From: Hungatella sp. UBA3048
Lineage (GTDB): Bacteria > Bacillota > Clostridia > Lachnospirales > Lachnospiraceae
Assembly (NCBI GenBank): GCA_002367105.1
Contig: DFCS01000038.1
Coordinates: forward strand, 131,468-187,874
Direction of reading: 5' to 3'
Length of the DNA: 56,407 nucleotides
The stretch's first letter is position 1, and each line of letters begins with the position of its first letter. This document shows, one piece after another, positions 42,605 to 50,009 of this stretch. The notes under the pieces are model-generated. The model worked only from the letters and a program-made list of their open reading frames with translations, was not told where the DNA came from and did not search any database. The position numbers were made by a program, and so were the translations under genes.

Positions 42605-43003
42605 ATGGAAACATTGCCGGATTCTTCCGGATCCGATTATAAATCAGAAGCAAATGAATATCCGACAGAAACATTTATAATTGATGAAAGTACTGGCAGC
42701 ATTAAGAAAGTTGGAGGAGGATTACCTGCTATGAAGCAGGCAATTAACATCATATTGCACATAGAGCGGTATCAATACCAGATTTATACATCTAATTTTG
42801 GACGGGAACTTAACAAATTAATTGGAAAGCCACCTGAGTACGTAACGAGCATGTTAAAACGACGTATCCGGGAGGCTTTTTCTATGGATTCAAGGATCAT
42901 TTCCGTGGACAATTTTGTTTTTGATATAAATTTAGGTACTGTAAAATGTACTTTTGATGTAAAAACAGTATTTGGTACGATACCGGGGGAGGTGGAGGTT
43001 TGA
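42605..43003 (+). CDS. DUF2634 baseplate wedge protein (XkdS/gpW-like)
   Basis: A 132-residue protein with the gp25-like core (AINIILHIERYQYQIYTSNFGREL, RIREAFSMDSRI). Overlaps the gpJ gene by 4 bp. It nucleates the sheath at the baseplate. Confidence 0.85.
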   Translation: METLPDSSGSDYKSEANEYPTETFIIDESTGSIKKVGGGLPAMKQAINIILHIERYQYQIYTSNFGRELNKLIGKPPEYVTSMLKRRIREAFSMDSRIISVDNFVFDINLGTVKCTFDVKTVFGTIPGEVEV

Positions 43004-44052
43004 TAGACTTTGGCAAGAAAACCTATGAGGACATTTTAAGATCTCAGCTAAATCGGATACCCGATACGCTTGACAAGAGAGAGGGATCCATTGTACAGAC
43101 AGCTCTTGGACCGGCCAGCTGGTACATGGAGGGTATATATTTAGATCTTGCATTTTTTCAGAATAATGTGTATGCGGATACTGCGGCTGGCACTTATCTT
43201 GATAGATTAGCCATGCAGGTTAGAATGGAGCGAAAGAGAGCCACGCCTGCTATTAAAAAGGGCGTGTTTGACATTCCAGTCCCTATAGGATCCCGATTCT
43301 CTGTCTTAGCCAATCCTCAATATATGACTTATCGGGTGATGGAGTTGGTAGAGAAAAAGGCGGATGATTTTGTGTATAAAATGGAGTGTGAGATAGCAGG
43401 TGAAGCTGGAAATAACTATTCCGGAAAGCTCATAGCGATTGATTACATTCCGGGGCTTACATCTGCACAGCTTACCGATCTACTAAATGCGGGATCCGAT
43501 GAAGAGACAGACGATGCTTTGAGGAGAAGGTTTCTTACAAAGCTCCAAAAGCCATCTACCGGAGGAAATCGGTATGATTATTACAACTGGGCCATGGAAT
43601 GTGAAGGAGTAGGGGCCGCAAAGGTATTTCCCCTCGCGAATGGCCCCGGAACCGTAAAGGTAGTAATTGCGGATTCTAACCGATCTGCAGCCGGCGCTGA
43701 TCTGGTAAATCTGGTTGCAACTCATATCGAAGGAGTTCGCCCGATCGGGGCCAATGTGTCAGTGGTGTCGGCGCGAGAAAAGGAAATTAATGTATCAGCA
43801 GGAATCAAACTGAAAAATGGACTTAATCTTGGTACAGTTCAGAATCTATTCGAAGAAGCTCTTACGGAGTATCTGCAGGAGAATGCCTTTGACGTTTCTT
43901 ACATCAGTCTGGCAAAGGTTGGGAATCTTCTACTTAATACGGCAGGAGTAGAGGATTTTTCGAATCTTCTGATCAACGGGGCAGCCGGAAATCAGGAACT
44001 ACAGGATGAGGAAATCGCGGTACCCGGCACTATAACCTTGGAGGTGATATAG
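43000..44052 (+). CDS. Baseplate J-like protein (XkdT)
   Basis: A 350-residue wedge protein from TTG 43000 (GGAGG upstream). The gpJ pattern is clear: KREGSIVQTALGPASWYMEGIY, DTAAGTYLDRLAMQVRMERKRAT and GANVSVVSAREKEINVSAGI. It connects fibres to the hub. Confidence 0.9.
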   Translation: MIDFGKKTYEDILRSQLNRIPDTLDKREGSIVQTALGPASWYMEGIYLDLAFFQNNVYADTAAGTYLDRLAMQVRMERKRATPAIKKGVFDIPVPIGSRFSVLANPQYMTYRVMELVEKKADDFVYKMECEIAGEAGNNYSGKLIAIDYIPGLTSAQLTDLLNAGSDEETDDALRRRFLTKLQKPSTGGNRYDYYNWAMECEGVGAAKVFPLANGPGTVKVVIADSNRSAAGADLVNLVATHIEGVRPIGANVSVVSAREKEINVSAGIKLKNGLNLGTVQNLFEEALTEYLQENAFDVSYISLAKVGNLLLNTAGVEDFSNLLINGAAGNQELQDEEIAVPGTITLEVI

Positions 44053-45960
44053 GTGGAGATCAGTAAATTTTATGAAAAGTTGAATAAAATAGAAGGCAAC
44101 ATCTATGTAATCGAAGAAAAGGCAGAGCTGACAGGAGGCGTCTATGATGCCCAACTGCAGCACGATAATATTAATACCTCCACCCTTTCTGTGTATACCG
44201 GGCCAAAATTGACCGGGGAGAGGATCCAGACCTATGTACTTTCTACGCCAAGCCTTGCTCCCTGGAAGAAAGTTATAAGGGTTTATGCAGATGTGCCTAC
44301 GGTCTATATCAGCTATGAGGCCGAAGGGGATACCGTAGAGGCGGATGACGTCAACCAGCTGCAGGATGAAATGGTCCGTACCCAGGAAGCGGTTAACGAA
44401 GAAATCAATCGGGCCGTTGAGTCAGAACAGAATATTGCCGAAGATCTGGTAGAAGAGGTGGCCAGAGCGAAAAAAGCAGAGCAGGCGGTAGCCGGAAACC
44501 TGTCCGCAGAGATCAGCCGGGCCAAGGGAGCAGAGCAGGAGCTTTCAGGAAACCTGACCGCAGAAATTACCCGGGCAAAAGCTGCCGAAAAGATCAATGA
44601 TGATAATCTCACCGCAGAGACAACAAGGGCAAAGGCTGCTGAAAACACTCTGACAGAAAACCTGTCAGCGGAAAAGACCAGGGCTATTGCCGCTGAAGAA
44701 TCCATAAGAGGTACCATTCAGAGTAACAAGCCAAACTGGGATGATAAGTATACCAGAAATGAGGTGGACAATAAATTTGCTGCCCTGGAGAATGCCATTG
44801 ACTGGAAAGAAACAGTCAACAGCTATGCGGATATTGCGGGAGCTTATCCAAATCCGCAGGACGGTTGGACTGTCAATGTGAAGGACACGGACTACACCTA
44901 CCGTTACAACGGTACGGTATGGGTGGTCATATCGGCCAACGCCATCCCCAAGGCCACTCAAAGCGTGGACGGGCTTTTAGCCAAGGAGGACAAGGCTGCC
45001 TATGACGATGCAAATAGTAAAAAGCATACCCACGGGAATAAGGCCACCATTGATAAGGTCACAGAGACGCTGTTGATTCAGTGGAACGAAGCATACGGAA
45101 AAAGGCATGAACATGAAAATAAAGGGATTCTGGACACGATTACACAGGCACTGATAGATAACTGGTATTCCGCCTTTGTCCACATAAGTGATGCAGTGAA
45201 GCACATCACAGCAACGGAACGGACTAATTGGAATGATGCGGACAGCAAGAAGCATAGCCATTCCAACAAGACTATCCTTGACGGAATTACTTCTGCACTG
45301 ATCACAAACTGGAATGCTGCATATACCCATATTTCTGACGCTGTGAAGCATATAACAGCCGAGGAGCGTACAGCCTGGAATCGGGTTTCTGACAAGGTAG
45401 ATACGGTACCCGGAAAGGGGCTTTCCACAAACGACTTTACGAGCGCTGAAAAGAATAAGCTGGCCGGTATCGCACCTGGAGCTGAGGTGAACGTACAGGC
45501 AGATTGGAATGTAACGGATACGACCTTAGATTCCTTTATTAAAAATAAACCAACAACCCTGCCAGCTTCCGATGTATCGCCTTGGGCGAAAGCTTCTACT
45601 AAACCAGGTTATGCTTGGAGTGAGATCTCCGGAAAGCCGACCAGTTTCTCCCCTGCAGCACACACGCACACCAAGTCACAGATAACCGATATGTCTACTA
45701 AGGTGTCGGAGTTTGAAAATGATGTGGGATATGTAACGGCTGCTGAGGTGGGGCCGGGCTATACACATCCCAACAGCGGCGTAACGGCGGGCACATACCG
45801 CTCAGTGACAGTTAACGCTCAGGGGCACGTAACCGTTGGGACCAATCCCACCACGCTGGCCGGATATGGAATCACGGATGCAGCCGCCAAAACTCATAAT
45901 CATGACAGCGCATACATGAAAAAGACCGGCCTGACTTGGGACGACCTGAAGGGGGTGTAA
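44053..45960 (+). CDS. Long tail fibre with coiled-coil and HxH repeats
   Basis: A 635-residue fibre starting at GTG. Residues about 1-105 attach to the baseplate; about 110-220 hold an 18-residue repeated coiled coil (SAEISRAKGAEQELSGNL type, four copies). Later come NWxxAxxHISDAVKHITAxER repeats and HxH motifs (HTH, HEH, HSH, HTH, HNH) that in other fibres bind metal along the needle. The C-terminal part is beta-rich with GAEVNVQADWNVTDTT. Unusually it lies between gpJ and the DUF2313 gene; PBSX has its fibre after both. Confidence 0.82.
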   Translation: MEISKFYEKLNKIEGNIYVIEEKAELTGGVYDAQLQHDNINTSTLSVYTGPKLTGERIQTYVLSTPSLAPWKKVIRVYADVPTVYISYEAEGDTVEADDVNQLQDEMVRTQEAVNEEINRAVESEQNIAEDLVEEVARAKKAEQAVAGNLSAEISRAKGAEQELSGNLTAEITRAKAAEKINDDNLTAETTRAKAAENTLTENLSAEKTRAIAAEESIRGTIQSNKPNWDDKYTRNEVDNKFAALENAIDWKETVNSYADIAGAYPNPQDGWTVNVKDTDYTYRYNGTVWVVISANAIPKATQSVDGLLAKEDKAAYDDANSKKHTHGNKATIDKVTETLLIQWNEAYGKRHEHENKGILDTITQALIDNWYSAFVHISDAVKHITATERTNWNDADSKKHSHSNKTILDGITSALITNWNAAYTHISDAVKHITAEERTAWNRVSDKVDTVPGKGLSTNDFTSAEKNKLAGIAPGAEVNVQADWNVTDTTLDSFIKNKPTTLPASDVSPWAKASTKPGYAWSEISGKPTSFSPAAHTHTKSQITDMSTKVSEFENDVGYVTAAEVGPGYTHPNSGVTAGTYRSVTVNAQGHVTVGTNPTTLAGYGITDAAAKTHNHDSAYMKKTGLTWDDLKGV

Positions 45961-45963
45961 GCC

Positions 45964-46578
45964 ATGTATGGAAAAAATCAATATGGCCTGATTCAGTATG
46001 CCCAGGAGAAAAGTACTTATGAGGAGCAGAAAGACTACTATGTGGACCTGGCGCGCTATGCTCCTCCCTTCTTGGCGGAGATCCGGGAGCTGAAAGCCAT
46101 TTATGAAACGGAAGGCTATGCGGTAGGACTGTTAGAGCATGAACTTTCTGAGCTGCTGGATCAATGCTTTATATCAACCGCAACCTGGGGGCTTACCCGG
46201 TGGGAGCAAGTCTATGGGTTGGTGACCAATATGGCCCTAACTTATGAGCAGCGCCGGGAAATCCTTATGGCAAAGCTTCGAGGCCAGGGTACTACAACGG
46301 CCCAGATGATAAAGGAAACGGCGGAGACATTTTCAGGTGGAGAGATTCAGGTGATTGAAGATAATCCGAACTATCACTTTATCGTGCGGTTTATAGGCGT
46401 TAAAGGCATACCTCGAAACATGAATGCGTTCATCGCTATGTTGGAAGATATCAAACCCGCACACCTGTCCTATTCCTTTGAGTATCGTTACACAACCTGG
46501 GGAGAACTGATCAACCGAAGCTGGACCAGTGTTTCAGGCTTTACCTGGGACAGCATCAGAACATTGAAGGAGGCATGA
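45964..46578 (+). CDS. DUF2313 baseplate protein (XkdU/YmfQ-like)
   Basis: A 204-residue protein: LKAIYETEGYAVGLLEHELSELLDQCFISTATWGLTRWEQVYGL is the family hallmark, with a C-terminal ITN-type ending LINRSWTSVSGFTWDSIR. It joins fibre to baseplate. Confidence 0.85.
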   Translation: MYGKNQYGLIQYAQEKSTYEEQKDYYVDLARYAPPFLAEIRELKAIYETEGYAVGLLEHELSELLDQCFISTATWGLTRWEQVYGLVTNMALTYEQRREILMAKLRGQGTTTAQMIKETAETFSGGEIQVIEDNPNYHFIVRFIGVKGIPRNMNAFIAMLEDIKPAHLSYSFEYRYTTWGELINRSWTSVSGFTWDSIRTLKEA

Positions 46579-46585
46579 TCGAAGT

Positions 46586-47266
46586 ATGAAATATACACAG
46601 AACCTTAATATGAAGATTCCTGAAGGCGGGGATCCGATTGATATAGTGGATATCACTGAAAATTTTGAGACTCTGGACATCGAAATCAACAAGAAAGCTA
46701 ACACATCTGGCGGAGATATTTCAGATACCACCATAAAGACCGTAGATGCCATAGCAACAGAATTTCCGGTGCCCAGTGCTGGTGAGAGTAGTAAAACCTT
46801 TCTAGGCAAAATTAGAAAGTTTATCCAAGACTTTATTGCCATAAAGGACACATTGCTTACACTCAGCAAACTGGTTAATAACGGACAGACCACAGCATCG
46901 GGATTTGCGCTTGATGCCAGGTACGGAAAGACATTAGCGGACCAGATCACTAAATTAAATACTGATTTAAAGTACTTTTCACAAAATAGAATCCTAATAG
47001 GTAATAGTGAAAATATCATAGTGCAATGCACCAGACGTGGGCATGTTGTCGATATTGTTTTTAAGGGGAGTAAACCAATTTCTTTCCCCGCTGGTGGTTT
47101 TGCATTTTTTACTTTAGCCGAACAATTTCGCCCATCTGACTATAAATACATCAACGCTTATGGGTTTAATATGCTGATACAAATTGCACCTAATGGAGAA
47201 GTGCTTACATATCAAGAGTCGGTAGACAAAATTATTCACGGACAATGCTCTTATACCGTAGAATGA
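46586..47266 (+). CDS. Tail fibre/receptor-binding protein, expressed form
   Basis: A 226-residue fibre. The first 128 residues (N-terminal baseplate-binding part with KMKIPEGGDPIDIVDITENFETLD-like start, then GFALDARYGKTLADQITKLNTDL) are constant. Codons 122-128 form the left inverted repeat. The last 98 residues are the current receptor-binding end (beta-rich, C-terminal IIVQCTRRGHVVDIVFKGS). On inversion they would be swapped for the 88 residues encoded on the minus strand. The gene follows DUF2313 after 7 bp. Confidence 0.85.
   Translation: MKYTQNLNMKIPEGGDPIDIVDITENFETLDIEINKKANTSGGDISDTTIKTVDAIATEFPVPSAGESSKTFLGKIRKFIQDFIAIKDTLLTLSKLVNNGQTTASGFALDARYGKTLADQITKLNTDLKYFSQNRILIGNSENIIVQCTRRGHVVDIVFKGSKPISFPAGGFAFFTLAEQFRPSDYKYINAYGFNMLIQIAPNGEVLTYQESVDKIIHGQCSYTVE
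46949..46969 (+). repeat. Left inverted repeat of the fibre switch
   Basis: A 21-bp repeat beginning ACTAAATTAAAT and ending CTGATTTA. Its complement at 47539-47559 differs at one position (position 8, T here and A there). It reads T-K-L-N-T-D-L in the fibre frame. Arms TAAAT and ATTTA make it a small dyad, as in tyrosine-recombinase sites. Confidence 0.85.
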
Positions 47267-47279
47267 TCATTTTACGGTA
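47254..47279. other. 26-bp near-perfect palindrome between the two fibre 3' ends
   Basis: TACCGTA and TACGGTA flank AATGATCATT-like centre TGATCA; only one base pair is mismatched. It covers both stop codons and may act as a two-way terminator or RNA end, whichever orientation is in use. Confidence 0.55.
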
Positions 47280-47559
47280 TGCTTGCTACATCAGCCGTCC
47301 CCGTTATAACGCCATCAACACGTTTCACAAGCCGTAATTTGCCATTAGTTACTGTAAGGTTGGTTTGCACATTCCCTGAAATATCAATCAATTCGGTTCC
47401 ATAATCAATACCTGCTCCTGCGTTTTTAATGAATCTTCCTTTTAAAGTGCTGCTTACCATCGCTTCGTAGATTGGAGTATCTTTTTGTAATGTAAGATTA
47501 CCAGTTAACGTCCCACCAGTGTTATTTAATTTATCACCTAAATCAGTATTTTATTTAGT
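47272..47559 (-). CDS. Silent alternative C-terminus of the tail fibre
   Basis: Read from 47559 this frame gives T-K-stop-NTDL and then 88 residues, including NNTGGTLTGNLTLQKDTP, a fibre-type repeat, then GRFIKNAGAGIDYGTELID and a beta-rich end. It has no promoter, no ribosome site and no proper start (an internal ATG at 47460 lacks a site). It is best read as a stored cassette for the fibre gene at 46586. Confidence 0.75.
47539..47559 (-). repeat. Right inverted repeat of the fibre switch
   Basis: Reverse complement of the left repeat, 20 of 21 bases. Read on the minus strand the one difference makes a TAA stop in the fibre frame (T-K-stop-N-T-D-L), which blocks read-in to the silent end from outside. 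Confidence 0.85.
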
Positions 47560-47574
47560 AGGAACCGAAAATCC

Positions 47575-47594
47575 AGAGCCGAAAGGCTCTTTTT
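47575..47594 (+). terminator. Small terminator after the fibre switch
   Basis: AGAGCC (47575-47580), loop GAAA, GGCTCT (47585-47590) and a T-run to 47594. Confidence 0.75.
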
Positions 47595-47636
47595 ATATAC
47601 ATACAACTAATAATTTCAAAGAAAGGGGTCTATATC

Positions 47637-48029
47637 ATGGACAAAATCATTTTAAAAAATGGAAATATTATTGAAATCGAGGAGAGCAGCAACGGTGGCA
47701 GCTTCCGGAAACGTTTCACGGATCCGCAGGAGTATCTTACAACGCTGGCAATACTTACCCAGGATAACTTAAGCGCCTATCAAGTACAGAACGGCGCTGG
47801 TCTTGTATGTGCGAACCCAGAAAACAAGGAGTGCCTGACGCAGACGGTTGTTCCACTATGGGCCCATGATGGTACCCTGGACGGGCTGGACGTGACCTTC
47901 AATATAACCGATGTGGATTTGCTGGCAAAGGCGGTAAAGGAGCTGCAGGCGGGTCAGCAGACGCAGGACGGAGCAATTTCTGATCTGGGAGAGACTGTGG
48001 GTAAGCTGGCAGAAAGGAGTGTGCAGTAA
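47637..48029 (+). CDS. XkdW-like tail protein
   Basis: A 130-residue protein (MDKIILKNGNIIEIEESSNGGSF...). Position after the fibres and the following XkdX-like gene match XkdW of PBSX. C-terminal half is a predicted coiled coil. Overlaps the next start by one base (TAATG). Confidence 0.7.
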   Translation: MDKIILKNGNIIEIEESSNGGSFRKRFTDPQEYLTTLAILTQDNLSAYQVQNGAGLVCANPENKECLTQTVVPLWAHDGTLDGLDVTFNITDVDLLAKAVKELQAGQQTQDGAISDLGETVGKLAERSVQ

Positions 48030-48133
48030 TGGGCGAATTTTATGGAAAGAGAATCAGAAACGACATTATAACAATTGAACAAGTTCCGACCTACTGGCTA
48101 GATAAGACCCAGAAGTGGTTGGAAGAAAATTAA
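48029..48133 (+). CDS. XkdX-like short protein
   Basis: A 34-residue protein from ATG 48029 (AGAAAGGAG upstream), overlapping the previous stop. The family pattern is short, ending DKTQKWLEEN, with a Trp-rich centre VPTYWL. Function unknown. Confidence 0.65.
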   Translation: MGEFYGKRIRNDIITIEQVPTYWLDKTQKWLEEN

Positions 48134-48154
48134 GAAAGAGTGAGGTAAAGTCCA

Positions 48155-48496
48155 TTGAAAGAAATCATACAGTATGTGGACATGAGATGGGTGGAGTGGT
48201 TATTCGTAATCGCCTCTGCTCTTTTTGGTTTTGGATATAGAAAGTTATCCAAGAGGATTAATAATGAAAGCAAAAAGAATAAGGCCTTGCATGACGGTAT
48301 GCAGGCACTTCTCCGGGACAGAATCATAGGAGCCTATAACCATTATCAAGATAAAAAGTTCTGTCCTATTTATGCAAAAGAAAATGTTAAACGCATGTAT
48401 GATGCCTATCATGACTTGGGCGGAAACGATGTTGCAACGGGGCTGAAGGATAAATTAATGTTAATGCCGGAGGAACCGGCAGAAAGAGAGGATTAA
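48155..48496 (+). CDS. Phage membrane-anchored protein (lysis region)
   Basis: A 113-residue protein from TTG 48155: one N-terminal membrane helix (about residues 12-28, WLFVIASALFGFGY) and a cytoplasmic helical domain. Genes of this type precede holins in many Clostridial prophages. It could be a holin partner or antiholin. Confidence 0.6.
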   Translation: MKEIIQYVDMRWVEWLFVIASALFGFGYRKLSKRINNESKKNKALHDGMQALLRDRIIGAYNHYQDKKFCPIYAKENVKRMYDAYHDLGGNDVATGLKDKLMLMPEEPAERED

Positions 48497-48500
48497 TATC

Positions 48501-48794
48501 ATGGAACAGATTATGAATTATGTAAAGCCGGAGCTTATTGTGGTGGCAGTGGTACTCTACTTTTTAGGGCTGGGTGTTAAACAGAGTCAGACAATCAAAG
48601 ATAAGTACATTCCGCTGGTAAATGGATCTGTAGGAATCGTTCTGTGCGGCGTATATGTCTTAGCTACCAGTGCTTGCCAGACAGGCCAGGATATTGCTAT
48701 GGCGGCATTTACGGCCGTTACACAAGGTGTTCTGGTTGCAGGTCTGAGTACATACGTAAACCAGATTATCAAGCAGACTGGAAAAACAGAATAA
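48501..48794 (+). CDS. Holin (A118-like family)
   Basis: A 97-residue protein with three hydrophobic segments (about 10-27, 37-56, 65-85) and a charged tail: ELIVVAVVLYFLGLGVKQS, PLVNGSVGIVLCGVY. This matches the A118-type holin family. It opens the membrane for the endolysin encoded next. Confidence 0.85.
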   Translation: MEQIMNYVKPELIVVAVVLYFLGLGVKQSQTIKDKYIPLVNGSVGIVLCGVYVLATSACQTGQDIAMAAFTAVTQGVLVAGLSTYVNQIIKQTGKTE

Positions 48795-48840
48795 TCCGAT
48801 GCGGTAATTCCCGTTTCGGTTGTAACATTACAACTTTTAT

Positions 48841-48865
48841 GGCCTGGATAATCCCGGGCCTTTTT
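48841..48865 (+). terminator. Terminator between holin and endolysin
   Basis: GGCCTGG (48841-48847) pairs with CCGGGCC (48854-48860), one G-U pair, then five T. Partial read-through would lower endolysin relative to holin. Confidence 0.7.
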
Positions 48866-48882
48866 AAATGGAGGAAAGCAAT

Positions 48883-49623
48883 ATGAGAGATATCACATTA
48901 TGCCACCCTCGTCTGCAGGCGCTGGCCGCCAAGCTAGTAGAAGAATGCAGCAACCAGGGATTAATAATCAAAATAGGCGAGACATACCGCACTGTAGCGG
49001 AGCAGAACGCATTATACGCCCAGGGCAGAACAACACCCGGTAATATCGTGACCAATGCTCCAGGTAGTACATACAGTTCTTATCATCAGTGGGGGACTGC
49101 CTTTGACTTTTTCAGGAATGACGGCCAGGGTGCCTACAATGAATCTGGTAACTTCTTTAATAAGGTAGGTGCCATCGGTGTAAGCCTTGGCCTGGAATGG
49201 GGAGGAAACTGGAAGTCTCCAGTCGACAAACCTCACTTTCAACTTCCTGACTGGGGAAGCTCCACAACCGGGATTAAGGCGCTTTACAAAACACCAGAAG
49301 AGTTCATGAAAACCTGGGTAAAAGAAGAGATAGTCGGATGGATCCGTGATAATATTGGCTACTGGTACCGCCGTGCAGATGGCAGCTATCCTGCAAATAA
49401 GTGGTGTATCATTAATCATCATTACTACCTATTTAATAGGGACGGTTATATGGTTACCGGATGGCACCGTTGGGACGGGAAAGTGTGTGATCCGAACGAC
49501 GGATCAGGCGATTGGTATTTCCTTGACAACACGAAAGATGGACCATTGGAAGGTGCCTGCTGGCATACCAAGGATAACGGAGCTCAAGAGATTTGGTTGA
49601 TTAGTCAGAACGACAATATCTAA
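48883..49623 (+). CDS. Endolysin: M15-type peptidase plus cell-wall-binding repeats
   Basis: A 246-residue lysin from ATG 48883 (GGAGG eight bases upstream; the ATG at 48868 carries that site inside its frame and is rejected). Residues about 1-130 form a VanY/CwlK-like D,D- or L,D-peptidase: SSYHQWGTAFDFF and DKPHFQLPDW supply zinc ligands. Residues about 155-246 are cell-wall-binding repeats (YWYRRADGSYPANKW, YYLFNRDGYMVTGWHRWDGK). It cuts peptide cross-links at lysis. Confidence 0.9.
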   Translation: MRDITLCHPRLQALAAKLVEECSNQGLIIKIGETYRTVAEQNALYAQGRTTPGNIVTNAPGSTYSSYHQWGTAFDFFRNDGQGAYNESGNFFNKVGAIGVSLGLEWGGNWKSPVDKPHFQLPDWGSSTTGIKALYKTPEEFMKTWVKEEIVGWIRDNIGYWYRRADGSYPANKWCIINHHYYLFNRDGYMVTGWHRWDGKVCDPNDGSGDWYFLDNTKDGPLEGACWHTKDNGAQEIWLISQNDNI

Positions 49624-49629
49624 ATTCAT

Positions 49630-49668
49630 AAGGCGGGTCCGGAATACCGGATACCCGCCTTTATTTTG
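49630..49668 (+). terminator. Terminator ending the late operon
   Basis: AGGCGGGT (49631-49638) pairs with ACCCGCCT (49653-49660), with CCGG pairs inside, then a T-rich tract. Confidence 0.88.
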
Positions 49669-49674
49669 TAACCT

Positions 49675-49857
49675 TCATTTTTTATAATACTGTTCATACC
49701 ATCTCGTTTTTCTTGTGTACTCTGTTTTTTCTTCTTTCACCTCACCTGAATCTTTAAAAAATCCGCACACTTTGTTATTGATAGCACAGCTCCCCATATC
49801 TGCATTGTAGTTAGGACATTGATTTATATCTGGTGCAAGCATACATAAGCTAGTCAT
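49675..49857 (-). CDS. 60-residue Cys-rich protein under SOS-type control
   Basis: A small protein next to attR with five Cys (CML, CPNY, SCAI, VCGF pattern) and a basic C-terminus (RKTRWYEQYYKK). GGAGGTGA lies seven bases before the ATG. Its promoter carries a LexA box, so it should be induced by DNA damage. It could be the integrase directionality factor, an antirepressor or an unrelated stress protein; no family recognised. Confidence 0.75.
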   Translation of the reverse strand: MTSLCMLAPDINQCPNYNADMGSCAINNKVCGFFKDSGEVKEEKTEYTRKTRWYEQYYKK

Positions 49858-49884
49858 AATTTATCACCTCCATTAGTCAAGGTA

Positions 49885-49913
49885 ATTATAAGAACAAATG
49901 TTCGGAAAGTCAA
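49885..49913 (-). promoter_or_regulatory. SOS-regulated promoter with LexA box
   Basis: On the minus strand TTGACT (49913-49908), 17-bp spacer and exact TATAAT (49890-49885). The spacer contains GAAC-ATTT-GTTC (49903-49892), the Gram-positive LexA operator. It drives the Cys-rich gene. Confidence 0.85.
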
Positions 49914-49967
49914 AGGGAATTACTTGGAAATAAATTACCTGTAAGCTATGGGGGCGTCTATAAAACA

Positions 49968-49996
49968 TTGACTTTTAGATCATAATAAGATACCAT
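49968..49996 (+). promoter_or_regulatory. Phage-supplied promoter for rsmA
   Basis: TTGACT (49968-49973), 17 bp, TACCAT (49991-49996, 4 of 6). It lies just inside attR and points to rsmA, which has lost its own upstream region. Confidence 0.5.
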
Positions 49997-50009
49997 AAAT
50001 TAATAAAAA

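Larger units (their letters stand above)
46949..47559. other. Probable invertible tail-fibre segment (611 bp)
   Basis: Bounded by the 21-bp inverted repeats. It contains the expressed 3' end on the plus strand (46970-47266) and an alternative in-frame 3' end on the minus strand (47538-47272), tail to tail, 5 bp apart. Crossover within the 12 perfect inner bases joins the constant 128 residues to either end without breaking the frame. No invertase gene was found inside the prophage. Confidence 0.8.

Noticed and set aside
44440..44720. Repeats in the fibre gene as a satellite or recombination array
   Set aside because: They are an in-frame 18-residue coiled-coil repeat inside a fibre protein, with diverged DNA sequence.
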